Below, piece after piece: positions 9,770-21,116 of a DNA stretch of 64,000 nucleotides (position 1 is its first letter; each line of letters begins with the position of its first letter). The position numbers and the translations under genes were made by a program. This DNA comes from Oidiodendron maius Zn (Eukaryota > Ascomycota > Leotiomycetes > Myxotrichaceae), in NCBI GenBank assembly GCA_000827325.1, contig KN832876.1:1240001-1304000 (forward strand), written 5' to 3'. The notes under the pieces were generated by a model, which saw nothing but the letters and a program-made list of their open reading frames with translations, was not told the origin of the DNA and did no database searches.

Positions 9770-10341
9770 AGGATTGATTAGGGTGGCCAAGAATTTTAGC
9801 ATATTTGCGACTTGAGGCGAAGCTTCATGTCAAATATGCTCCTGTTGCTCATCGTTAAAGGATGCAGTACACCAGACCTGTTTGAGGATGAGAATACACT
9901 CATATATAAATGGGGCACGGGGATAGAGGGATTTGATGCCAAGGAAGTGGGATCTTGGGTGTAAGATGGTCTAGAGAGTGCTCAACCGATTAATGGCCAA
10001 CACATAACACATAACATAGACCTGACGGAATCAGTATAAAACTGCACCAGTTCACATGAGAAGCATAAAACAATCCGATTAATCCAGCACCCCGATGCAA
10101 ATGTCCTGCAAACACAAAGGGAATCAAGAATATACAGTTTCATTGATACGGCGCCTGATCTTCCGGAGACCTGTTATCTAGCCTTCCAGAATGCAATGTC
10201 ATTGTTATACCTCCCTGAGAATATGCAGTATTTCAACAGCAAGCGGCAATGCTACACAATACTGAACCCTGTCATCATAATCAGATCACTCGTAGTCTAA
10301 ATCTTCCGTTGCGGCGATAATACTTTCATGAGTCTACATCC
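9770..10341. other. Convergent 3' intergenic region
   Basis: 3' flanks of the cyclophilin gene and of the LCB phosphatase gene. AT-rich, with no supported gene. Confidence 0.5.
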
Positions 10342-12371
10342 TTATCGGACTGGACGGTGCTGACCCATGCCTAATCCTATAATTTCGAATATGATAGGAT
10401 TCATCTCAACAGCCAACCATCCAATGCCTGCAAATATTAGCTGTGCCAGTTGGTAGTGCTTAGAGAACTCACCCGAATAGACTACAAGCTTAGTGACGAC
10501 TTCTACATCGTATCTCACCCGTGGCTTCTCAAGCTGGGAGAAGATTTCCGTCTCTCCCAGCTCGTTCTGATCGTCGACAAGCGCTTCTTCCGCATTGCCA
10601 TCGCGCACGGACTCTGAAATTGGTTGTGTAGACCCCTGTAAAACGCGACCCTGCCCCATCATCTGTTCATATGAGCCAATTTTCGACTGCGCTTGAGTGG
10701 GCAAGTTTCCGGTTCCCGCGGATCCTACTACAGATGATATGCCAGAGACTTGTGACACCACACCATTTTTGTCAGCGCTCTTCTGCTTAGTCGGAGGGCT
10801 TTGAGATCGAAATCCTGGTGCTCCTTCAGCAGTTGAGCTGGTCAAACTGTCCCTCCGCCGCTTTTCACGATAGGCTAGGGTTTCGTAGGCGTCTGCTGCT
10901 GACTGGGGTCCTACAGATACAGAACGTCCCCGTCCGGGATGTCGAATTGAGTGAAGAAAGCCTGGTAGATCGGAAACCGATGGCATAACATTGTCTACCT
11001 TTAGTCCCGATGGGATCTTTTGGTATTCGGAGGCTGACATGAAAAACTTGCGAGGTAAGATGAAGCCCGACCTTTCAATTACTCTGAAAAGATGAGGCAA
11101 AACCTTCAACAATGTCGGTTTCATCACTTCTCTCCACGAGAATATGACAAGTACACCCACGAGAATCCGTGAAATGGCAACAAGTAAGCCCATATGTTCG
11201 AGATCGAATGGTACCGTCCCCGGAACGGGAACATTTGTTGCCCAACCACTCGCCGCATAGTGCCAGACTCCAAGTTCAACTCCAATCATGACTCCTGCAA
11301 ATGAAACACTATCATCGAAACAGGGACAATCATCAGCGGGCTCCGGATGGATGCGAACGAGGCATATAATGACAATGGCTATAATTGCAGGTCCAACCCA
11401 GGAGCTATTGTGGAGGAATCTGTCCATGCCCGGAGCATACATATACTCAACAGCGGATATGATTGCGCCGATAATACTGCCAATGATAACATCCAAGAAG
11501 CCGTGCATTCCACAATAGAGCCGACCAAGAATGATCGAGAAAGCGTAGAAATAGCTCACTACCTCCAATATCAATTTTGTTGTATCATGCATCTCGCAGT
11601 CCGGAGAATGAATTGCGAACAGGGTGTAGACGGCAACAGATACAGCATTCGCCGAGTGGGTAGACGGAAACCCATACTCGAGGGCAGCCGAGCCTGACAT
11701 AGTAATTCGCTGGAGGGGCGGTGATAAGGGCCGTGGTAGAGAAAGCATATCCTTAATGAAGCCAGTGAAGAATACTCCCGATGCAAGTATATGGACCATC
11801 CTAGACTTGTCAATTGCTGACTTCTGCAGGTCCATTACATACGTACCCTCTACCCAACGATGTATGCCCACACCAAAAGAGAATGGGTAGAAACACCATG
11901 AAGAACGTATGCGTGCCGAGATTTGCGGTGATGGCAAAGTAGGAATCGAGTGTGGGGGATCGCATCTTATCCTGCATCCATGCTAGATATGGAGTTTCCC
12001 ATCGAATCAGGGGCAAGGTTCTCTGTCGCAAATTGTATCGCCATGGTGGTAATTTGCGCTTGTCTGGCAGCTGTGATTAGCATTCTGCAGTTCTCTAGCC
12101 AGCATAGCTAGCCTAGTGTTTGGAACATGTTTTCATGGTCTCGCAGAGGTTGCGAATGACATTGTCATGAAGCATGCGACTGCGTAATCCAGAAAGACCC
12201 TTGGCGATAGGGTATTGGGGGCGCGACTAATGTTGCAAAGCACCTACAATGATCCAAACTCCGCAGGCCTGCGTCAGGCGCATCTTCTAGTGAGCTGGCC
12301 TCTATTGCGGGCGTGCCATTAGGAGACTTCTCGAGATGGTGGCCGGAGGGGCCATTTGCTGTCGGACACAT
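10342..12371 (-). CDS. lcb3: Long-chain-base-1-phosphate (sphingosine-1-phosphate) phosphatase
   Basis: Exons 12371-12248, 12063-11847, 11800-10473 and 10427-10342 join to 584 residues. The introns are 184, 46 and 45 nt. The PAP2 phosphatase signatures are all visible: KDMLSLPRPLSPP (K..RP motif), YGFPSTHSANA (PSxH motif) and GRLYCGMHGFLD (third motif with the acid-base His). Hydrophobic segments between and after them fit six or more membrane spans in the ER. Yeast Lcb3/Ysr3 dephosphorylate dihydrosphingosine-1-phosphate in the recycling of sphingoid bases. Residues about 300-480 form a Ser-rich hydrophilic loop. Translation starts at Met 12371; an upstream GTG-led extension stays open but lacks an ATG. 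The last intron is 45 nt and stop-free, so a retained form would stay in frame. Divergent from rho4. Confidence 0.92.
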
Positions 12372-12814
12372 CGATGCATTCGCCGTAGCAGCATCTACAA
12401 CATGTAAACTGACAAGGCGGGGCACGTTTGAACGACCAATAACACGAGAAGAGGCTAATGAGGGTAAAGGAGTGACAAGCGGATACTGATGGTATCTCGA
12501 AATCCCTGGAGTGTCTCCTCAGATGCTCGATATCCCTCGGCAGATATTACCCCCTAAACGGTGCTAGGCGGAACGTGAGATCTTAGATTAATTCCTGATA
12601 ATTAGGGCATAAAGAATGGTTGCCTCCGCAACGACAACTAGAGCGGAAGGCGCAATTTGTAAATAGATCTGTTCCCGCTCGCCAAAGGCGCCCCAAAGAA
12701 CTACAGCTCTGTGTTGCATACTTAACGATATCAGCTGGATTTCTGAATTTACAGTACCTAGTATTCACTGTTTAGCCACGAAATCATTTAAGTGCTGCCG
12801 CACTTCTTGGTAAC
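12372..12814. promoter_or_regulatory. Divergent promoter region, lcb3 and rho4
   Basis: 443 bp between divergent start codons. No gene is supported; I do not see a convincing named factor site. Confidence 0.45.
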
Positions 12815-13738
12815 ATGGCGACTCAGTACCAGTCAAGAGATTACTACGAACAACGTCCCGACTTGCCTGCAAAGGACGATGCTCCTCGGAGGAAACCCAC
12901 ACGCCGCGAACAAAGTGCTAGAGCGAGTGACGGTACCGTTAGCACGATGATGAGTTCCAATTCAACCGGGCGGGAGTCCTCGGGGACTCATATAACAGAG
13001 GGCCCAGCATACTCAAAGAAGATTGTCGTTGTTGGAGACGGAGGATGTGGAAAGACTTGTCTTCTCATCAGCTACAGCCAAGGCTATTTCCCGGAGGTAT
13101 ATACTGCGTATTCACTTCGCCTAAAGTACTGTACTGACTACACGCAGAAATATGTACCTACTGTCTTCGAAAACTACATTACCTACCCTACCCATCAGCC
13201 AAGCGGGAAGACTCTGGAGTTAGCGCTTTGGGATACCGCTGGCCAAGAGGAGTACGATCGTCTTCGACCTCTATCGTATCCCGAGACAGATCTTCTCTTC
13301 GTTTGCTTCGCCATCGATTGTCCAAACTCCCTTGAGAATGTTATGGACAAGGTAGGATCTGCCTCCCTCTCTTCTGGCCGTTTTACTCATCTTCAATAGT
13401 GGTATCCTGAAGTCTTACACTTTTGCCCCTATACCCCTCTCATTCTCGTCGGCTTGAAGTCCGACCTTCGAACAAAACGAACCTGCATCGATCTTCTTAA
13501 GACCCAGGGCCTTACTCCTGTCACCCAAGAGCAAGGCATGGCAGTTGCGCGGAAGATGGGGGCCCGCTATATGGAATGCAGCAGCAAGGAGACGACCGGT
13601 GTCGACGAGATATTCAACGCAGCAATCAATACAGTAGTTGCAAATGATCGAAGTAACCAGCAGACCCAGCCCGATGCATTGCCACCGGGTCAACTGGGGA
13701 CTGCGAAGAAGAGGAAACGGAACTGTCGATTCCTTTAG
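12815..13738 (+). CDS. rho4: Rho4-type small GTPase
   Basis: Exons 12815-13096, 13148-13351 and 13400-13738 (introns of 51 and 48 nt) give 274 residues. A ~65-residue hydrophilic N-terminal extension, typical of fungal Rho4, precedes the G domain. Visible motifs are G1 GDGGCGKT, switch [10 protein letters not shown] with the effector Thr, G3 [17 protein letters not shown]4 LKSD (usually TKxD or LKTD), G5 ECSSKE, and a C-terminal KKRKR stretch before the CRFL box. The last Leu predicts geranylgeranylation and membrane anchoring. Rho4 acts with formins at septa in filamentous fungi and fission yeast. Intron 1 is 51 nt and stop-free: if retained it would add 17 residues just before switch I, which should harm function. 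Convergent with dad1. Confidence 0.95.
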
Positions 13739-14082
13739 GCGCTTTCTTTCCCAAAGCTGATATGAGTATAATACTAACACGATCAACGATTTGCATACCA
13801 CGGAGCGCTGCCTATAATTCTTCGGTTCTGGTGGGGTCACCCTCATCGGCATATAGATTGGGCCGGTTTCCGTTCTCGTTCACTTTTCACCACCGCTTTT
13901 TCTTACGGTAGCAACAGGGTTTTCTACTGGAAAGGGGATACCGCATTTCATATGTATCATGACTTGATTAGCAGAAGCAACGAGCCAATCAAACTGATTC
14001 TATATCTTATAGTATTGAACTGTGATAATCCTGGGTATTATGCTCCGAAACTCCGCATCTCGCAAACTCCAAAGGGGTCCCC
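13739..14082. other. Convergent 3' region between rho4 and dad1
   Basis: 344 bp holding the 3' ends of both transcripts. Nothing else is seen. Confidence 0.5.
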
Positions 14083-14532
14083 TCAGATCCCAGACCTGTG
14101 CTCTGGCTCCAACTCCGTTTCATCTTCCGTATTGCCATCCTCTCCCTCCTCATCTTCTGCAACCTGAGCCTCCACGTCTGGATCTTTGGCCGTCACGTTC
14201 TCAAATTGTGACCATAACGCCTCGACGGAGCTAAATTCATTGCCGACCTGGATTGAACGGCATTAGCTCTCTTCAATATAGCTTTTGATCGGAAAATTTC
14301 TCACAGCAATAACGCCCTCCAGGGATCGATTCAGTTTGTTTATATTTGCCAGCACATGCTCGAAGCTCTTCCGCCAAGTCAGTTCCAAAAGATACCGCGT
14401 TGCCGCATCAACACTCACAATGCCAATCTCTTGGAGCAGCAATTCGCGTTGTTGCTCGAAGAATGACTTTTCTCCCGCGGGAGAGGCACCAGCGGACGAT
14501 GCCGCCGTGGTTTTATTGGTATTGGATGACAT
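14083..14532 (-). CDS. dad1: DASH/Dam1 complex subunit Dad1
   Basis: Exons 14532-14419, 14367-14305 and 14247-14083 (introns of 51 and 57 nt, all phase 0) give 113 residues. The core reads [14 protein letters not shown], then [20 protein letters not shown], then [19 protein letters not shown], the compact Dad1 domain. An acidic tail of about 35 residues ([15 protein letters not shown]) follows and is longer than in yeast. Dad1 is one of ten subunits of the ring that links kinetochores to spindle microtubules. Intron 1 is 51 nt and has no stop, so retention would insert 17 residues inside the helix-rich core. The continuous long reading frame seen in raw sequence is misleading; the spliced form restores the family pattern exactly. 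Confidence 0.95.
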
Positions 14533-16811
14533 ATCTTGTTGATGTTGCTAGAATACACGAGGGGTCGCGTAGCGGTGGGGAGATCTCGCGACTCGCTAGA
14601 CGAGACTCGTGCGAATTAGCTTAACCGCAACGTTTGATCTCCCTTGTCGACATGATGGCTAGACTCATTCAGCGCCTTCTATCTCTTAGCACATCACTCA
14701 GAGTAAGACCAATAAACGAGATTGCCTCTAGCCGACGTATCCTTTAAGAGTAAAATGGACACGCACAAAGAAAAGAGGACTTTCGTGCTTTCTCGCGTGA
14801 TTGAATTGTTGCGGGCGTAAGCCCCGAACATCTGATGAAGTCACTTTGGCCATGATCGCGTTCTTCTATACTCATACTCAATTGAATGCGTGTGGTTATT
14901 TTTATAACCAGGATATGCAAGATATTCTAATCTCCAGTCTCTACTCAAGATGTCTTGCTCCGGTTTATTAGAACGCAATTTTCTGGGGACGATGTAATCT
15001 CTCACAATGGCAACCTGTACATGGCTCTCCTTAAAATGGCCACCTTGCTCTTAACATCTAGATAATATCCAAGCTGTGGTGTGGTCGCTTTCTACGTCAA
15101 TGTTCTTGAATGACGAAGGCCCCAGAGGAGTTGCAGGCGCCTAAAATATTCACTGGCGATGCTGGCCCTATTCTCAGGTCACTCGAGTCTTCCTTGTCCT
15201 CTCTCTTTTACGGCGGTCCCAAATACCCTCATTTGCAAGGATAGCCTCCTGTTGGACTGCTTGACCCATGTCTTCCCTTCTTATTCTATCTGATCAACCA
15301 GCTTGGCCATTGTACGAGCCTACCAATACGTCATCTAGCCATGTAGCGACCACATATCATAAGCCCGACCAGTGTCGATACTGATGGCGTATCATTAATC
15401 CCCTTCATCTCGATTTGCGAATTAGATATTCCACTTTAAACCACAGCATTGCGAATTCCTGGCCATACGTCACGACTTACGGCATTGCCTAGCTAGTTGC
15501 TCAAGGATATGCGAAGCCTCGTGGCTGCCATCAGCCATTCATGCTAGCTACGCAGCATGCGGTCTGTGTTGCCACTATACCTTGGGATTCGTGATCCCTA
15601 TAACGCATGTAATTTTGCAAGTCCTTTGGTCACGGGTCTTATCCTATCAATGGACCTTTAGCTCAGGCACCAGTAACGTATATCAGTAGCATAATATAAC
15701 TTCCATTCATTCTGAGATCGACGATGAGGAAGACCTCTGAAAGAGAATTCGTGTCGAAGAAGTGGCGCGCAAACAGGACAGAGCCCGTTGCCGAGAACAT
15801 GGTATAGACAAGGCACAGTTGGTAATTTATTTGTCGCAACGTCTCGTCATCTATCTAGATGACCAAGCTGGATGTACAGTACATTCTGTACGCTTAAGTT
15901 TATACTCATTACTGGCATTCCAGATTTCCACTGCCTTGTATTTGGTCACGGGAGTGGCTGTGGTCAATCGGATTACGCGGTACATTACGGAAGTACCTAT
16001 TGTTAGACATTTCGCCTCCTCAAAGCCACTGACGCTGGGGCCCGCTTCGGCGCCTGAGACTTCCCCCTCCTAAAACTGCAGGTCTCATAGCAATATTGGC
16101 AATAGGCTCTAAGCAGACAACCCAACTGTTCCTGTCTCTCTTCCCTCTAGCCCAGAACGGTCCTGCCAGCCCAAAGCACGGTTCTTGTGTCAGAAGGTGT
16201 GTGTGTGCCGGGGTTAGGGGCGCCGAGGGGAAGTCAGACATTCGCAACTCCAGACCCTGATCTACAGCCCCTAGGACACAACGAGGTGCCGGCACCACAT
16301 CGCCAAGCCGTTTATTTTACTGGCACTGACTCGCTACCGCGCCAGGTGACCCGCCTTCCCCACAATCCGCGGCAGCCTGTAGTGGCGCGGACGCTGCGTG
16401 GAAGCATGAGAGTGGCAAGGATCTCTGAGCAGACCTCGTATCAGGTGGTGTCTGGACCGCCGAGGCCGCTGCGCTGCGACGGGTGGTGTGTGTGAGGAGG
16501 GTGTGATGGTTTGAAGGTGGTGGCCACTTCCATTTCCCTATAATAAGGTGCTGCGGGATGGCAGCCATTGTCTTGGGATGTAGGGCGTACAGCATTCCAT
16601 CCACAGCATTCCTGAGGGAGCGAGGAATTCCTTCATCTCTTATCGAAGAGTCACGCAAGGATTTACATATCGCAGATAGGAACTCCACTCCGATCGAGAC
16701 TTCAAAAGACCGCAGTTCCTTTCTGCTGACTGCAACTTCGACATCCACGTTTATCGAGATTGCCAGAGATTATCCTATACGTCTGTCAACAAATAAATCC
16801 TATCTAGCGAG
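14533..16811. other. 2.3 kb region without a supported gene
   Basis: Upstream of dad1 on one side and of the 96-residue orphan on the other. The open frames here (for example 15762-16073 and 16558-17037) show no family pattern, and their codon content looks random. The stretch 16200-16500 is GC-richer than its surroundings. A long non-coding leader or an unannotated ncRNA cannot be excluded. Confidence 0.5.
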
Positions 16812-17102
16812 ATGTCGAACCCAGAGAGCAACCCCTCCCGTGCGTCGCGCTTCATCGAGGATATCCCCGACCCTCTGCGTCCGCAGGCCACCAGCGACCT
16901 CCTCTTCAGCATCCTCTTACAGATGGATGAGTTTGAGCAGAAGCGCAAGCATCGCGCCTCTCACTCGTCGGCTGAGTCCTGGGGTTCGTCTGGAGCCGGC
17001 CAGGAACATGTCTCGAAAATTAATTCCGGCTGGCTGAAGAGTGTCAAGGATATGGGTATCAAAGACAAGTTGAGGGGACTGGTGAAGACCAGTGGGACTT
17101 GA
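16812..17102 (+). CDS. Small orphan protein, 96 residues
   Basis: ATG at 16812 to stop at 17102, with no intron needed. The sequence is hydrophilic, with an N-terminal stretch FIEDIPDPLRPQATSDLLF, a helix-prone LLQMDEFEQKRKH, a Ser/Gly-rich linker, and a basic amphipathic C-terminus (KSVKDMGIKDKLRGLVKTSG). No membrane span or signal peptide. I do not recognise a family. It is taken as a gene because it reads cleanly, has a good start context (gcgagATGTC) and shows a protein-like order of motifs rather than random composition. It stands alone in a long gap, and its leader contains other upstream ATGs. Confidence 0.55.
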   Translation: MSNPESNPSRASRFIEDIPDPLRPQATSDLLFSILLQMDEFEQKRKHRASHSSAESWGSSGAGQEHVSKINSGWLKSVKDMGIKDKLRGLVKTSGT

Positions 17103-17701
17103 GTGGTTGAGGGCGATACTACGGCCTGAATATCAGCTGGTTTAATATACGAACGGCGCTTTACCACGAAGGCGTATGCCAGAAAATAATAGAGTACCGC
17201 TGGCGGGGATGCAGGGCGGCATGGCAGGCCGAGACAAGCATGTGCCACAGTGATGAGAAGAATCAAAGAGTATAAACACTCAAGAGGTGGTAAATACCTG
17301 ATGACAAAGAGCCAGCGTGGAGTTAAGGGACCGTGGCATGTTAGAGAAGATATCCAACATCATTATGAGAACCGCTTACGAAGACTATAATAATAGACTT
17401 TGATATCATAACAAATCTGATTGCCAACCCAACTTGATCGCGCGATTTAACATGGGGTAGCGTCACTTCAGACCGTCTTACCAGACATACACTTTCATAT
17501 GTGCGTCTGATGCAAAAGTGTCGAACAAAAGAAAATTAGAGCTGAGTATTAAGTTATATCTACTTGGCACTGGCCAATGTGGCCCGCCAGTTGACACCCA
17601 GAACGCCGTTAAAATGCCATTGCTTCTACCATCTATCCCACCATGTCTAATTCGCTACCTCATATATGCAATTTATCCTTGCACTCAACAGTGCTCTATA
17701 T
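17103..17701. other. Convergent 3' intergenic region
   Basis: AT-rich 599 bp between the orphan and the CreD-like gene. No supported feature. Confidence 0.5.
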
Positions 17702-19663
17702 TCAACGTGCACCATCTCTGCGCTGCAGTAAGTGCAGTCGTCTCGTCTCCTCTATGTCTGTGACATGTAGCCCAGAAGGGGGCCTTCGACTTCTGTCCGA
17801 ATAATTACCTATATCAGGGGAGACCGGGCTCTCTAGGTTTAAATTAGGACTTGCTGGAGCCGACACTGCGGCTTCGTAATCGGGGAGCGCTGCAGGAGAG
17901 GTTGTTGACGGGATGGGTGCGCGAACGGCTGTAGAGTACGACGGAACTTTGCTGAGATCGCCAAGCTCCGAATAATCGATGTGTTCAGGAGTGTGTTGGC
18001 CACTCGTAAGATTCGAAACTCCGCTGTTGTGCTCCTCCTCCTCGCTTGTACGCCTGCTAAGAACATTACCGTGTGCTGCCGGGTGAGGGCTGTTAGAAGA
18101 GCCAGCTTCAGGATGTGGAGTGTTTCCCCCCGAATGCAATGCCTGTTGCATTCGTGTAAAACTGCTATTTCGAGACGTAATATCGAGATTTTGCAATCTC
18201 GATGATAGAGCAGCAGGGGTGATCACGCCGTTTAGATCAATAGGTTGATTAATTGAGGCAAGATTCTCCGATGAGCCGGTTTGCGAGTGGTTGTAAAACG
18301 GTGTATTCATCCCGGACTGCGGAGCTGGAGTTATGAGGCCAGGCTGATCCATCCCAGCGTAGAGCTGATCTAGAATATGCTCTCCATAGAGTGGTGGCGC
18401 ATGCGAAGCAATGTCGACCGACTGTGTGCTATGTGGTGTCTGGTCGACAAGGCAACCATCCGAATTGAGAGGCATGTTCGGAGAGATAAAGATTGTGACA
18501 GGGAGTGTCGCGCGGAGCTACATCTGTTAGCAGGTCTCGATGTGTAAGACAGCATGACTTTACCTCTGATACATGCCCATCTGGATTGTGCAGGGCGAGA
18601 TTGATCTTAACTCTGTGCCTTATTTTAATGCCACAAGCCTCCGCATCTTGTAAACATTTACTCAATTTTTTGGGCAACGGCAACGACTTCTGCATATAAT
18701 ATCCATCCTGACCATTCTCATCGAGTATGTCTTGGTAGTGTTCCTCGTCGTTCAGTTCAAACTCCCAAGCCTGCACGGCTCTCGTATGCTTGTGATATTT
18801 ATCTGCACTACTAGCAGTAGTTCCCGGAAGAGTAAACTCCTGCGACTCAAACAGGACGCACTTTATTTGACCTATCTTCAATCCTTTGAGTAGAGACGTG
18901 AATCTCATCTCCAATGGTATTGACGTGCCAAAGACTATTGCCTTTTGAGGGATAACAAGCTGGTACTCGATCTTATTGGGCCATATATTTTCCACCGTCA
19001 TGGCATGTGCCAGCTCAAGGGCAGCAGGGTCCAACGTTCGCACGATCCGCAGAGGTTTGTAAGCATGTAAATCGTAGACCAGTTTGCCCCTCGCAACGGT
19101 TGCTTTAAGCTTGTATGTTATATGGCTATCGGCTAATCCTTCAATACTCTCTGCCATCGACCCGTTGACAACAAGCTCGAAAGGCCACTCGTAATTCCCA
19201 GACGGTAGCATTACGCCCTTCGAGGATGAGCCGGAGCCTCCCGCACTGACAAAAGGGGGCCATAGGTGGTTAAATATCTCTATCGACTTATCGACCCGGT
19301 GCGTAGATAGGCCACTTGCTGTTGGTCGTTGATCGGTCCATCTGGAGGGTCGTGTGTGTCAGCACATTGCTTCATAACTTGAGGGACAATCCGGCTCAGA
19401 ACTAACCCAAGTTTTAGGTGGCCTGTCATCCGTAGATGTACATCTTCCACCTTCAAGGCCGCCGGCAAACACAGGACGACAACGCCCTTCAGGAGTTGGC
19501 TTGCGGCCTCGGATTCGACGCCACGCAAGATGATAACCTCGCTGTCGAGACTTTTGAAGATCAGCACGTACTTGCATTAATGGGGATACAAAACGTACCG
19601 TATTTCAAATAGAGTTGCACTGGTCCTGCCTGTCACGCCACCAAAGGGTTTAAAACTTGGCAT
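17702..19663 (-). CDS. creD: CreD/Rod1-type alpha-arrestin
   Basis: Exons 19663-19599, 19550-19407, 19341-18564 and 18517-17702 (introns 48, 65 and 46 nt) give 600 residues. The arrestin-N half has LFEIRLDSEVIILRG and MTGHLKLGW; the C half has LRIVRTLDPAALELAHAM, VENIWPNKIEY and FGTSIPLEMRF, closely matching CreD. The hydrophilic C-terminal third carries a PPLY motif in HAPPLYGEH and further Pro-Tyr-like sites (VPSY, LPDY) that would bind WW domains of a HulA/Rsp5 ubiquitin ligase. CreD takes part in carbon catabolite control and transporter down-regulation in Aspergillus. Each junction restores the family pattern and keeps the frame. It is the second arrestin gene within 12 kb, but clearly another subfamily from the one at 7.4-8.7 kb. 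Confidence 0.93.
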
Positions 19664-20341
19664 GTTGAGGGGCGCAACCCGTATCACAGGATGCAAGAAA
19701 CGTGCTGCTTACAGCCTCGAGCGGAGCAAGGCTGACAGAGTGTAATAGGCTGAGAAGAAAGAGGGACAAGAAGTACAAGAGACGCGTGGGGCAATTATGG
19801 AAAGAATATATATGTTATCCTCTTTCTCCCACTTCTGCGGCAGTCGAGGCGCAGCGGAGGGAGTGAGAAATCGAGGGTTGTGGTTGACAGATTTGCCGCC
19901 GACCCAGATCCACGAGCGCCTGGTAAAAAACCATCGGCCGATGTCGAGCGATAGGGAACACACGGGATCCGCTGGATCAGAAGCCGACCGCAATCTAGAT
20001 ACCCGCTTTATGGCCACTTAGATCCGAAGCGCAGTGGGTCGAGATGGCGCGCTGCTATCAATCTGGCAGCCTCACGTGGCAGGTTCGATCAGTGGGCTGC
20101 AGTTTTTTTGCTGGGCACAGAAGTGGGAGAAGGGACAATTGGCATATGATATATAGAGGACGCTCAACGGCACGCTGGCACGAACACGGAGCCCCGACTC
20201 ACCGGGTCGGGGCAATAGATACCATGCGAAGAGATGCCCATTTTGGTCCCGATCTTATTTTTTGTTCCCAATCATGGTTCTGTCATCGGTTCGCATGTGA
20301 GGCTGACGGCATGTGAGATGAGACGACGAACAGTCATCAAT

Positions 20342-20353
20342 AATCACGTGATT
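20342..20353. promoter_or_regulatory. AATCACGTGATT palindrome (E-box type)
   Basis: A perfect 12-bp palindrome with a CACGTG core, the kind of site bound by basic helix-loop-helix factors of the Cbf1 type. It lies in the divergent promoter between creD and the P450 gene. Binding is inference. Confidence 0.4.
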
Positions 20354-20981
20354 TGTACCGAGGTTAAAGTTAGGGTGCATATGTCATCCTCAGGCACGAA
20401 TTCAACCTCTGAGGCACGAAATGAAAGAGAGATCGTTCTGATAACTCCCTGGGTGTCACACAAAATATCCCGATGTCCATTCTACAGTACTTAGTGTAAC
20501 CTTATCCACTTTAACCTTACCAAGTAAGTCCACGCAAGCAAAGCCTAGGCAAATCTCTTAAACCAACACACGTCTCCCTCCTACGACGCCTTGCGTTTTC
20601 AGTCCCAATGGGAATCCACCGACTCTCCTGAAGTCAAGGCATCCAGCGTAGAGCCAGTATGCCGCAGGCGTTATTTCCGAAGTAAACGGGCATGCCAATC
20701 AGAGCCCTGGCTGCAAAGATTACCAAAGCCAGCCACAAAGTAGCACCTCCCAGCTCTTCATGCTTTTGCCTAGCATTCTGGTACTGTACTAGCTAGATGA
20801 CGCGCCACGCGGTCAAACGGCTGGACCCAACCTCCGTCCAACTTCCCTCCGCACGCGAATGCGAAGCCGTTGCACAGCCCATGTTGCTCCGCGCCGTAAT
20901 GTTCTGTGAGGCACAGAGAACGTTCCATCTACTAACGTAAAATATTTTCCCATCTTGTCTCCTCTAAGCTGAGGTAAACTG

Positions 20982-20990
20982 TATATATTT
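20982..20990 (+). promoter_or_regulatory. TATA-like element before the P450 gene
   Basis: TATATATTT lies about 130 bp before the P450 start codon, followed by a pyrimidine-rich leader. Position and sequence fit a TATA box; not more than that. Confidence 0.4.
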
Positions 20991-21116
20991 GGCACCTCCG
21001 CTTTCCTTGTGTCCGTGTCTCCTTGGGGAAATAAGCTTACTTGTGCGTCTCGACCTGCCCTCTCCCCGATCACCACTGCTCCTCCTCCATTGCGCTCTCA
21101 CTACGGCCATTTCAAC

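Larger units (their letters stand above)
19664..21116. promoter_or_regulatory. Divergent promoter region, creD and P450
   Basis: 1.45 kb between divergent start codons. It contains a 12-bp palindrome around CACGTG (20342-20353), another CACGTG near 20074, and a TATA-like TATATATTT (20982-20990) about 130 bp before the P450 start. No gene supported. Confidence 0.5.
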
